From assembly GCA_964477265.1 (NCBI GenBank), contig CAYZDJ010000001.1, forward strand, positions 124,001-188,000: 64,000 nucleotides of DNA, given 5' to 3'. This document shows positions 54,824 to 63,901 of this stretch, one piece after another. Position 1 is the stretch's first letter; the number at the start of each line of letters is the position of its first letter. The translations under genes were made by a program, and so were the position numbers. This stretch comes from CAIVPM01 sp964477265 (GTDB lineage: Bacteria; Bacteroidota; Bacteroidia; Chitinophagales; Chitinophagaceae). The notes under the pieces were generated by a model. The model saw only the letters and a list, made by a program, of their open reading frames with translations. It was not told the DNA's origin and ran no database searches.

Positions 54824-56683
54824 CTATTTTTGAACAACTAATTTGATGATTTTGCTTTCTCCATCTTTTTTAATTAGAACATTATAAAAACCATTTGCCA
54901 GTGCTGAAATGTCAATATTTACAGTACTTGCGACTACATTTGATTTTTGAAGAACAACTTGTCCTATACCATTTACAATTGAAATATTGTTACTGCCAGT
55001 TAGGTTGTTTATTACCACTTCATTCTTTGCGGGATTAGGATAAATGTTTGCTGAAACTTCATTCTTATTATTTACAATAACAATGTTTGAGTAAGTAAAT
55101 TTGCCATTGTTATCCATCATTTTTAAACGATAATACGTTGTTGCATTTACATTATTATCAATAAAATTATATGCTATATTTTTTGTTGCTTTTACAAAAT
55201 GTATTGCTTCAAAATTTCTTCCATCTTTGCTTTTTTCAACTTCATAGCCACTCAAATTTATTTCATTGGCTGCTGTCCAATTTAATATAACATTATTATC
55301 TTTTTTAGTTGCAGTAAATGATTTTAATTGAACAGGTAAAATAGCATTTCCAGAAAAATAAATATTGTCTACATAGTAAACATTATCTGAAAATGGTGCA
55401 TTTAAACCAACAAATAACATTTGGTAAAGACTATTTCTAGTTGTTAATTGCATTCCACCGTTATTAGTGGCAAAAAGAGATAATGGAATAGCATAAGTAT
55501 TCCATTGCCCTTGCTCTGGTTTAGGACCATATCTGGTAATTAATCCTAAGTCTTGAGTGCGAGATGAAAAATGCACAATATTTTCATTAAGAGGTCCGCC
55601 ACCAGTATTTACTAGTTTAATAGAAAATGTTTGAGCACTTGGTGTCCATACGCTAATATGAAAACTATCTGCCAGTGTAGCATCAATAGGAGGAAACTCA
55701 ATTCCTACATAATCTACAGCATTATATTTTTTTATGTTATTACCAGCAATTGAAGTATCAACTAAAGGTCCAGCTCCACTCCAACCTGTACGCCAATCAT
55801 TAACTGGTACATTGTTGTACACATCACTAAACAAAGAAATTACGTGGGCTTGAGTCTTTGTTGGATTAGGTGCATTTGTGCTTATTGGAGGAACTGAAAC
55901 TATGAAGTCTGCAGTAATTGTACCCACTGCATATCCACCAGCTGCAGCTTGTGTAGCAGTAATAATGCTAGTTCCAGCATCAAGAATAGTAATAGTATTA
56001 CCACTTATTGTTGCGACATTAGTATTGCTACTTGTGTAAGTAAAAGCTCCTGTGCTGTTTGATGTAGGATCGGTGATATTAAATGGTGCAGCCCCCTTAA
56101 GTGCAGGTGCTATTGAAAAGTTTGAAATTGTAGGTAAATTTGCATTGGTGTAGAAATACATATTATCGATCCAAACATTAGCACCAGCTGCTGGCGATTT
56201 TGCAACAAATTTGTACTGAAAAATTGCATTTAATGAAAAGCCTGATTGAGATGAAAAATCTGTGAGTGCTATGTCAATTGAATTCCAAGTATTACTACCT
56301 AAAGGTCTTACTACCTCTCTTTCTCCACCTCCATTGGCAACCAAAGTAATACCAATAGATGTGCAGTTAGAAGACCAAATATCGAAATGAACACTATCAA
56401 GTGATGTAACATTTCTGTTGGAGTTAAAATCTATTCCTTGATAATTCATATTGGTATATTCTCTTATAGCATTTCCATTAACCATAATTTCGGTTGCAGC
56501 ACCAAAGCCAGTTTGTCCCCAATTTGGATTGTAATTTACATTCGGAATATTATTATATGCATCACTGTAAATAGAAATTACATTTGAAGCATTTCTATTT
56601 GGTGGAGTTGGTGCATTTGTAGTAGGTTGTGCCATACAATTTAGAATATTGAAGGCGAATAATAGTGTAAAAATTTTTTTCAT
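54824..56683 (-). CDS. T9SS type A surface protein with two carbohydrate-binding-like modules
   Basis: Start set at the ATG at 56683 (an ATG at 56689 is also possible); the longer frame from 56713 begins inside a terminator hairpin. The 619-residue product has a signal peptide (MKKIFTLLFAFNILNCMAQ), module 1 (about 22-182, NVISIYSDAYNNIPNVNYNP ... VWIDNMYFYT), an Ig-like domain (about 185-270, FTYTSSNTNVATISGNTITI), module 2 (about 275-440), an FN3-like domain (about 445-530) and a T9SS type A signal (about 540-619, ANIYPNPAKNEVVI). It should bind glycan on the cell surface. It is the second gene of the locus, between two hairpins. Confidence 0.8.
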   Translation of the reverse strand: MKKIFTLLFAFNILNCMAQPTTNAPTPPNRNASNVISIYSDAYNNIPNVNYNPNWGQTGFGAATEIMVNGNAIREYTNMNYQGIDFNSNRNVTSLDSVHFDIWSSNCTSIGITLVANGGGEREVVRPLGSNTWNSIDIALTDFSSQSGFSLNAIFQYKFVAKSPAAGANVWIDNMYFYTNANLPTISNFSIAPALKGAAPFNITDPTSNSTGAFTYTSSNTNVATISGNTITILDAGTSIITATQAAAGGYAVGTITADFIVSVPPISTNAPNPTKTQAHVISLFSDVYNNVPVNDWRTGWSGAGPLVDTSIAGNNIKKYNAVDYVGIEFPPIDATLADSFHISVWTPSAQTFSIKLVNTGGGPLNENIVHFSSRTQDLGLITRYGPKPEQGQWNTYAIPLSLFATNNGGMQLTTRNSLYQMLFVGLNAPFSDNVYYVDNIYFSGNAILPVQLKSFTATKKDNNVILNWTAANEINLSGYEVEKSKDGRNFEAIHFVKATKNIAYNFIDNNVNATTYYRLKMMDNNGKFTYSNIVIVNNKNEVSANIYPNPAKNEVVINNLTGSNNISIVNGIGQVVLQKSNVVASTVNIDISALANGFYNVLIKKDGESKIIKLVVQK

Positions 56684-56700
56684 ATTCATATAAATTAAAA

Positions 56701-56727
56701 AGCATCCCCACATTTATGTAGGGATGC
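56701..56727 (-). terminator. Hairpin terminator or attenuator after the first gene of the glucan locus
   Basis: GCATCCCCACAT (56702-56713) pairs with ATGTAGGGATGC (56716-56727) with one mismatch and a 2-base loop; on the minus strand it is followed by TTTTTAATTT. The next gene starts 18 bases later, so some read-through is needed unless a promoter is hidden. Confidence 0.75.
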
Positions 56728-56739
56728 CTGTTGAAGAAA

Positions 56740-59700
56740 TTACTCAATAATTAATTTTTGAGTTTTGTTTTCATTGTTGTTGATTGTTGTAACTAAATAC
56801 ATTCCTTTAGATAATTTGCTTACATCAATTTTATTTGAACCAATACTCAAATTTTGTTGTAAAATTTGTTTACCTAAAAGGTCAGTAATTGTTATTTTAC
56901 TATCCCCAATAATATTATTTGCATTAACTGTAATAAAACTTTTTGCAGGATTTGGGTAGAAAGTAACATCATTTGAAATGATATTGCTATTAATGCCCTT
57001 AGCACTACAATTTACAATATTAATATTTACAGTTCGTGTATTTGAACAGCCATTAGCATTAGTAACAGTATACGATACACTTGCAGCTCCTGTAACACTT
57101 CCTGTGCTTATAGATGTTGTAGTACTGTTTGTTCCTGCAGGACTTACAGAGATAACTCCTGTTTTAGACCAAACACCATTTGTAGGAGTTCCCACTACTG
57201 TAAACGTTTTATTTTTGCAAATACCTCCAGAGCCAGTAACGCCAGATGTACCAGGTGCATAAGCAATAGTAGGTATTGATGGCAAAGCATTAATAGTTAA
57301 ATTAGCAGTTGATGAATTAGAACATCCATAAAGATTTGTTACAACATATTTAACATTAGTTGATCCAGCATTTGACGCTGTAAAAGTACCGCTATTCGAA
57401 ATCGTTCCTCTTCCTCCACTAACCCAGTTACCACCAGCTGTTAGGCAATTAAACGTAGTTGAATTACCCACACAAACAGATGAAGAGCCAGTAATTGAAG
57501 CTGGTGCATCAACTGGTGCAACATTTACAGTAATGTTTTTTGAAGAAGAACAACCAGTAGTACTTGCAGTTATTGTGTAGCTTAATGTAGAAGAGCCAGG
57601 TGCAAGAGCTGTAATTGTTCTAGTAGAAGAACCAGAATTTGATGCACTTGATAATTGAACAGAATTTGAATTTGAATTTGACCAAATACCTCCAGCTAAA
57701 GATGCATAAAGTGGCACAGTTTTACCAATTGAACATAAATTAATGTTTGAAAGATTTGAACCAGCATCAGAGCTAATGCTTGCAATTGCTGGTAATGGTT
57801 TAATTATCATAACAACACTATTGCTATTTCCATCATTTGCACATCCATCAGTTCTTGTAATAACACAAGTTACACTGCTACCATTTTGCAAAGCATTTGA
57901 ATTGTAAACGGCACTTGCACCATTTTGAACGCTTGTACCATCAACTTTAAAATTGTAGTTAGCATTTGTTCCACCATTAGTTGGCATTGCTGTGAATGTA
58001 ATGTTTGTTCCAGCACAAATGTCATTAGCATTTTCAACAAGAGTTAGGCTTGGATCAGATACATGGTTTAAACAACTGTTTGCCCAGAAATATAAGTTAT
58101 CCATATACACTTTAGCACCACCAAAAGGAACAGATTCAAATTTTATTTGATTAACGTGGTTCACAATATTTGCATTGTAACTTGTCAACGGAATATCAAC
58201 GCTATTCCAACCAGCTAATGTTGGATTAATAGTGTATGGTTGCTCTGCACCTGTTGCAGTATTAATTAAAAATACTTTAAATGCTGTGCAGTTTGCAGTC
58301 CAAATATCAATATGCAAATGAGAAGCAGCAGATGCATTAATTGTGCCTGCTAATTGAATACCTTGATAATTTAAATTAGTATATTTTTTTGTTGTATTTC
58401 CTTCAATAGTAGTATCTGCAACTTGTGTTGATTGACCCCAACCAGGATTAAAGTTTGTTCCAGAAACATTTGTATAAGAATCACTAAATACTGAAATTAC
58501 ATTAAATGGATGTTGTGTAGGAACAGGTGCAGCTACAATTGGAGCTTGTGGTAAAACTGGTAAAGTAACAACTAAACTTGCAGTTGTAGAAGCACTACCA
58601 TAATTGCCAGTTGCTGCTTGTGCTGCAGTAATTGTTGAAGTACCAGCACCAACTATTGTTACAGTACTACCACTTATTGTTGCAACATTTGTATTGCTAC
58701 TTGTGTAAGTAAATGCACCTGGGCTATTACTTGTAGGAGCTGTTAAACTAAATGCAGCATCGCCAACTTCTTTTGCTGGAACTGTAAATGTACCCAATGT
58801 TACTGGAGTTGCTTTCCAAAAATAAATATTGTCTAAATAAACAGCACTTGAGCCAAATGGTGTGCCTACTAGTTTAAATTGTATGATAGCACTTTTATTA
58901 ATAGCTGTGTATTGAGATAAAGAGATATCATAGCTATTCCAACCATTTGCAGTTGGGTTAACTGTAACTTTTTGCTCAACATTACCTGCATTAATTAAAT
59001 AAAAATCAAATGCTGTGCAATTTGGTGTCCACAAATCGAAATGCAATTCTGTCATTTGAGAAGCATCAACTGGACTTGCGAATTGAACACCTTGATAATT
59101 TAAATTATGATATTTCTTAGTAGTGTTACCACCAACTGAAATATTAGAAACCACTGTTGATTGTCCCCAGTTTGGATAAAAATCTGTTCCACTAACATTT
59201 GGATAAGCATCACTAAATACTGATAAAACATCTGCCGTATCTCTTGTTGGAGTAGGGGCAGCTGTTGATGGAGGAGGATAACTTACAACTAAAATAGCAG
59301 TTGTGCTACCTGCATTAAAACCACCATCTGCAGCTTGATTAGCAGTAATTGTTGTTGAACCAACACCAACTATTGTAACTGTTGAACCACTAATAGTTGC
59401 TACATTAGTATTACTACTTGTATAAGTAAATGCACCTGAACTATTGCTTGTTGGGTCAGTTAAATTAAATGCAGCATCACCCAAATTTTTTGCAGGAACT
59501 GAGAAACCAGTAATAGTTGGAGCACCAGCTGCTCTATAAAAATAAATATTATCTAAATAAGCTGTTGAACCACTTGGAGAACCAACATATTTAAATTGAC
59601 GAAGAGCTGATTTGTCAACTGAAGGGAAAGACGATAAAGGAAAATTATAACTATTCCAACCATTTTTTGTAGGCGTTACAGTTACTTTTTGTTCAATATT

Positions 59701-60801
59701 TGGTGAAAAACTGATAAGATAAAAATCAAATGAATTTAAGTTTGGTGTCCAAATATCAAAATGCAAACTGTCCATGCTAGAAACATTTAAAGCACTTGCA
59801 AACTCGGTACCTTGATAGTTTAAATTGCTATAACGTTTAATATCATTGCTGGCAACGTTCATATCTAATACAGCGGTTGATTGGCCCCAATTTGGATTAA
59901 AGTTAATTCCAGAAATTGGAGTATACTCGTTACTAAATATTGAAATAACATTTGCTGCCATTTGAGTTGGAGTAGCAGGAGCTGTTGTAGGAGGAGCAAA
60001 AGTAACAGTTAAAACTGAAGTAGTAGAACCTGTACTGAAAGCACCATCTGCTGCTTGATTTGCAGTGATAGTACTTGTACCAGCAGCACCAACAATTGTA
60101 ATTGTATCCCCACTAATTGTAGCTACATTAGTATTGCTACTTGTATAAGTAAAAGCACCATTGCTATTGCTTGTTGGAGGCGTAATTTGAAAAGGAGCAT
60201 CTGTTGTGTATTTAGTTGGAAAAGAAAAACCACTTATAGTTGGTATGTTAGCAGACTTCCAAAAATAAATATTATCTAAATAATAATGGTAAGGTGAAGC
60301 GTGATAAGCAAAACCAGGAACTTGAATTTTAAATTGACTAATACTACTTACAATAGTAGAGTGATAACTTGACATTGGAATGTCAATACTATTCCATCCA
60401 TTTTGTGTAAGTGTTAAAGTAACACTTTGTTCTGTTGGTCCACCAGTGTTTCCTTCATTAACCATAAAAATTTGAATTTGAGTACCGTTAGGCGTCCAAA
60501 TATCAAAATGCAAATTTTCCATTGACGAAGCATTTACTCTGCTTCCTAATTGAGTACCTTGATAATCTAAATTACCGTACTTTTTAATGTTGTCCCCAGA
60601 CACAGTAGTGTCAGAAACCTGTGTTCCCTGACCCCAATTTGGATTAAAATTGGTTCCAGAAATGCTGGTGTAAGCATCACTAAAAACTGAAATTACGTCA
60701 GCCGAAGCTTTGGTAGGAGTTGATGCAGTTGTTGAAGGCTGAGCTATCAGCTTTGAACCCACAAACAAGAGAAGAGCAAGTAAAATTTTTTTTGCTTTCA
60801 T
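56740..60801 (-). CDS. Large T9SS type A surface protein with four carbohydrate-binding-like modules
   Basis: A 1353-residue protein. Signal peptide 1-20 (ending LIAQ). Four copies of the module shared with 49546 and 54824 lie at about 25-185, 274-425, 512-664 and 760-908. Each has the order NVISVFSDAYTN, NFNPNWGQ, KKY.NL.YQG, LHFDIWTPN, GWNSIDIPLS, LDNIYFW. Between them are Ig-like domains of about 85 residues (FTYTSSNTNVATISG). From about 915 PKD/Ig-like domains follow (CAGTNITF, CSIGKTVPLY, CVGNSTTF), then the T9SS type A signal (about 1270-1353, VTFYPNPAKSFITV, KLSKGMYLVTTINN). No catalytic residues are seen. It would display a multivalent glycan-binding fibre on the surface. It is first in the locus, directly behind a consensus promoter. 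Confidence 0.82.
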   Translation of the reverse strand: MKAKKILLALLLFVGSKLIAQPSTTASTPTKASADVISVFSDAYTSISGTNFNPNWGQGTQVSDTTVSGDNIKKYGNLDYQGTQLGSRVNASSMENLHFDIWTPNGTQIQIFMVNEGNTGGPTEQSVTLTLTQNGWNSIDIPMSSYHSTIVSSISQFKIQVPGFAYHASPYHYYLDNIYFWKSANIPTISGFSFPTKYTTDAPFQITPPTSNSNGAFTYTSSNTNVATISGDTITIVGAAGTSTITANQAADGAFSTGSTTSVLTVTFAPPTTAPATPTQMAANVISIFSNEYTPISGINFNPNWGQSTAVLDMNVASNDIKRYSNLNYQGTEFASALNVSSMDSLHFDIWTPNLNSFDFYLISFSPNIEQKVTVTPTKNGWNSYNFPLSSFPSVDKSALRQFKYVGSPSGSTAYLDNIYFYRAAGAPTITGFSVPAKNLGDAAFNLTDPTSNSSGAFTYTSSNTNVATISGSTVTIVGVGSTTITANQAADGGFNAGSTTAILVVSYPPPSTAAPTPTRDTADVLSVFSDAYPNVSGTDFYPNWGQSTVVSNISVGGNTTKKYHNLNYQGVQFASPVDASQMTELHFDLWTPNCTAFDFYLINAGNVEQKVTVNPTANGWNSYDISLSQYTAINKSAIIQFKLVGTPFGSSAVYLDNIYFWKATPVTLGTFTVPAKEVGDAAFSLTAPTSNSPGAFTYTSSNTNVATISGSTVTIVGAGTSTITAAQAATGNYGSASTTASLVVTLPVLPQAPIVAAPVPTQHPFNVISVFSDSYTNVSGTNFNPGWGQSTQVADTTIEGNTTKKYTNLNYQGIQLAGTINASAASHLHIDIWTANCTAFKVFLINTATGAEQPYTINPTLAGWNSVDIPLTSYNANIVNHVNQIKFESVPFGGAKVYMDNLYFWANSCLNHVSDPSLTLVENANDICAGTNITFTAMPTNGGTNANYNFKVDGTSVQNGASAVYNSNALQNGSSVTCVITRTDGCANDGNSNSVVMIIKPLPAIASISSDAGSNLSNINLCSIGKTVPLYASLAGGIWSNSNSNSVQLSSASNSGSSTRTITALAPGSSTLSYTITASTTGCSSSKNITVNVAPVDAPASITGSSSVCVGNSTTFNCLTAGGNWVSGGRGTISNSGTFTASNAGSTNVKYVVTNLYGCSNSSTANLTINALPSIPTIAYAPGTSGVTGSGGICKNKTFTVVGTPTNGVWSKTGVISVSPAGTNSTTTSISTGSVTGAASVSYTVTNANGCSNTRTVNINIVNCSAKGINSNIISNDVTFYPNPAKSFITVNANNIIGDSKITITDLLGKQILQQNLSIGSNKIDVSKLSKGMYLVTTINNNENKTQKLIIE

Positions 60802-60863
60802 TTGGCTTTTTTTTATTTGTTAGAAAAATAATTGTTACTTCTACCTTGTAGCAGAAATTTTTG

Positions 60864-60894
60864 CAAAAATATTCTACCACTTTCCCTTTTCAAA
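60864..60894 (-). promoter_or_regulatory. Consensus promoter of the glucan locus
   Basis: On the minus strand TTTG (60891-60894), a 19-base spacer and TATTTTTG (60864-60871) match the Bacteroidota consensus TTTG-N19-TAnnTTTG exactly. Transcription would start near 60857, giving a leader of about 55 bases. Two TTCTACC words (60839-60845 and 60872-60878), 33 bases apart, bracket the start region and could be regulator sites. Confidence 0.75.
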
Positions 60895-60986
60895 ATTTTT
60901 ACACACTTCAACACTACATCATCATTTTTTAAGTAATTGATTTTTAATAATTAATAAATACATCAATGCTACATCAAATAAAAAAA

Positions 60987-60994
60987 TATATTTG
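60987..60994 (+). promoter_or_regulatory. -7 promoter box of the Y_Y_Y regulator gene
   Basis: TATATTTG matches TAnnTTTG and ends 6 bases before the ATG at 61001, predicting a very short or absent leader. It also shows that the in-frame TTG at 60992 is not the start. Confidence 0.55.
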
Positions 60995-61000
60995 CTCAGC

Positions 61001-63901
61001 ATGAAACTAAAGTTTTTAATACTCTTATTCTTTCCAATTAAATTGCTTTGCCAAAATACTATTGGTTTGCCAGCTATAACCAATTTTAGTAAGCAAACAA
61101 TTAAAGGTGGTTTACAAACTTGGGATATAAAACAAGCAGAAGATGGCGTTGTATATTTTGCTAATAACGAAGGTTTAATTTCTTATAATGGAAAATATTG
61201 GCACACACATTCGTTACCTAATAAAACTATTCTTAGAAGTATTGAAATTGTAAAAGGAAATAAAATTTATGCTGGTGGGCAAGATGAATTAGGCTATTTT
61301 GAACCTGAAAAAAATGGTAATTTAGAATTTGTTAGTTTAACAAGTAGTCTTAAAAATGCTGATAAAAATTTTGGGGATGTTTGGGATATAGTTGTTGCCA
61401 ACAATTCTATTTTTTTTAGAACCGATTCTAAAATCTTTAAATATACCAATAATCAATTTCAAGTTTTTACAACTAAAAGCAAATGGCTTTTTTTGGGTGT
61501 ATTAAACGATAAAGTTTTTGCCCAAGAAGAAAATAATGGACTATTATTTTTTGAAAACAACTCCTGGAATCCAACAAATTATATTCCTTTAAATACGTCG
61601 CCCATTACTGCTTTATTTTCTTTGGAAAATAACACTACAATTATCACAAGTTTAAAAGATGGAATATTTGCAAAACCAGCCAATCAATCCATTTGCTTAA
61701 AGCTAAATAATAATATTTGGCAAAATGAACAAATATATTATGCCCAAAAAATTAATAATAAAACCTTTGCATTAGCTACATCACAAAATGGATTATTTAT
61801 TAGCGATGTTGATGGCAACATTGTTCAAAAAATATCCAAAACCGAAGGATTACAAAGCAATAATATTCTTTCGCTTTTGTATGATAAACAAGGAAATATT
61901 TGGCTTGGATTAAACAATGGTATTGATATGGTTGCTTTTAATAGTGCCATAAAACTTATAAATCCTTTGTTTGAAGATGCTGCTGGTTATGCTGCTTTAT
62001 TACACAATAATAATTTGTATTTAGGAACATCAAATAATTTATACAGCATACCATTAGAAGATAAAGAAGATATAAGTTTTAGCAAAGGAATTTTTACAAC
62101 TATCGCCAATGCCAAAGGTCAAAATTGGGTGTTAAATTCAATTAATACTAAAGTTCTTTTGGGTCATCACGAAGGTGCATTTATTGTAGAAAATAATATA
62201 GCCAAACAAATTTCGCAGCAAAATGGTTTTTGGAATTTTATACCTTTAAATTCCGTTTTTCCATCTAATACAATAATTGCTGGAAACTATAATGGCGTTG
62301 AAATTTTTTCGTATAAGAATAACAGTTTTGTTAAGGACAATGTTATCAAAAACTTTAATGAATCGTCAAGATATATTACAACTGATGATAAAAAAAATAT
62401 TTGGATTTCTCATCCTTATCACGGCGTTTTTAAAATAAGCAATTACTTGGATAGCAATAAAGCTATTGTAGAATCCTATAATAAAAAAAATGGTTTGCCA
62501 TCTAATTTAAACAATCACGTTTTTAATATTAAAAATGAAATTATTGTAGCCACCGAAAATGGATTGTATTACTACAATGAACAATCGAACAAATTTGAAA
62601 TTCAAAAAAATTACTACAATATTTTGGGCAATCTTGGCATAAGATATTTAAAAGAAGATAGCGAAGGAAATATTTGGTTTGTTAGTGAAAAAAAATTGGG
62701 TGTAATAGATTACAGTCATCATAACGAACCAAAAATTATTTTCATAACAGAACTTGAAAGAAAGATTTTAAGTGGCTTTGAAAATGTATATCCAATAAAT
62801 AAAAACAATATTTTAATAGCAGGCGAAAAAGGATTTTATTTAATTAATTATGAAAAATATAAACAGCAAATAGATAAACCCATTGTGCAAATAAGATTGG
62901 TAGCAATAAGTGGAAATATAGATACAAACTTATTTAGTGGCTATTCAAATGTGATTAATAAAAATGATAATCAAACGAATAGCAATGTTCCAAAAATTTC
63001 ATATGGCTGGTCAAGTTTGCATTTCGAGTTCACTTCAACATCGTCTTTTAACAACGCCAATTTAGTATATAGTTATAGACTTAAAGGCTTTGATGATAAA
63101 TGGAGCGAATGGAGTAATAACACAGAAAAAGAATACACCAATTTAAGCGAAGGCAATTATTTATTTGAAGTTAAAGTGAAGAATAATTTGGATATAGAAT
63201 CTTATGTAACGAGTTATTCATTTTCCATTTTACCACCTTGGTATAAAAGTTCTATAATGAAATTTTTATACTTTTTAGTTTTAATCGCATTAATTTATTT
63301 TTTATACAAAAGACAAAAAATAAAGTTTGCCCAACAACAAAAAAAGCACGAAGAAGAACAACAAAAATTGCAATATATCCACGAACTTGAAATAAACAAA
63401 ACAGAAGCAGAATTGGTAGCTGTTCAAAATGAAAAATTAGCACAAGAAATTGAATTTAAAAACTCTGAATTAGCATCATCTGCAATGCACTTGGTGCAAA
63501 AAGCAGAGATACTGGCAACAGTAAAAACTTCGCTCAATCAAATTTCAAAAACATATGGAAATGTGCAGGCAGCCACCGAAATAAAAAAACTTTTAAGAAG
63601 CTTAGGCGACGATGAGAATATTGATAAAGAATGGGAGTCGTTTTCAAAACATTTTAACAGTGTTAACAATGATTTTTTAAATACACTTAAAGAAAAACAT
63701 TCAAACCTATCGCCAAACGATTTAAAGCTTTGTGCTTATTTATATATGAACTTAAGTACTAAAGAAATTGCACAATTATTAAACATTACAGTTAGAGGCG
63801 TAGAAATAAGTAGATATAGATTAAGAAAAAAACTTGGATTAACTACTGAAGTAAGTTTAGTAGATTATATGAAAAGTGGAATTCCTTATAAAAGAATATA
63901 A
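61001..63901 (+). CDS. Membrane-spanning Y_Y_Y-domain regulator with LuxR-type helix-turn-helix
   Basis: A 966-residue protein with a signal peptide (MKLKFLILLFFPIKLLCQ), about 640 residues of beta-propeller repeats of the Reg_prop type (DKQGNIWLGLNNGI, DSEGNIWFVSEKKLG), a Y_Y_Y domain (about 655-745, YSYRLKGFDDKWSEWSNN), one transmembrane helix (about 750-770), a coiled coil (about 775-840) and a C-terminal LuxR-like helix-turn-helix (about 900-946, LSTKEIAQLLNITVRGVEIS). There is no histidine kinase or receiver domain, unlike hybrid two-component systems with the same sensor. It should bind a periplasmic ligand and control DNA directly from the membrane. It diverges from the glucan locus, which it probably regulates. 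Confidence 0.85.
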   Translation: MKLKFLILLFFPIKLLCQNTIGLPAITNFSKQTIKGGLQTWDIKQAEDGVVYFANNEGLISYNGKYWHTHSLPNKTILRSIEIVKGNKIYAGGQDELGYFEPEKNGNLEFVSLTSSLKNADKNFGDVWDIVVANNSIFFRTDSKIFKYTNNQFQVFTTKSKWLFLGVLNDKVFAQEENNGLLFFENNSWNPTNYIPLNTSPITALFSLENNTTIITSLKDGIFAKPANQSICLKLNNNIWQNEQIYYAQKINNKTFALATSQNGLFISDVDGNIVQKISKTEGLQSNNILSLLYDKQGNIWLGLNNGIDMVAFNSAIKLINPLFEDAAGYAALLHNNNLYLGTSNNLYSIPLEDKEDISFSKGIFTTIANAKGQNWVLNSINTKVLLGHHEGAFIVENNIAKQISQQNGFWNFIPLNSVFPSNTIIAGNYNGVEIFSYKNNSFVKDNVIKNFNESSRYITTDDKKNIWISHPYHGVFKISNYLDSNKAIVESYNKKNGLPSNLNNHVFNIKNEIIVATENGLYYYNEQSNKFEIQKNYYNILGNLGIRYLKEDSEGNIWFVSEKKLGVIDYSHHNEPKIIFITELERKILSGFENVYPINKNNILIAGEKGFYLINYEKYKQQIDKPIVQIRLVAISGNIDTNLFSGYSNVINKNDNQTNSNVPKISYGWSSLHFEFTSTSSFNNANLVYSYRLKGFDDKWSEWSNNTEKEYTNLSEGNYLFEVKVKNNLDIESYVTSYSFSILPPWYKSSIMKFLYFLVLIALIYFLYKRQKIKFAQQQKKHEEEQQKLQYIHELEINKTEAELVAVQNEKLAQEIEFKNSELASSAMHLVQKAEILATVKTSLNQISKTYGNVQAATEIKKLLRSLGDDENIDKEWESFSKHFNSVNNDFLNTLKEKHSNLSPNDLKLCAYLYMNLSTKEIAQLLNITVRGVEISRYRLRKKLGLTTEVSLVDYMKSGIPYKRI

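Noticed and set aside
56684..56713. N-terminal extension of the 619-residue surface protein
   Set aside because: These codons form one arm of the terminator hairpin of the preceding gene and would precede a normal signal peptide.
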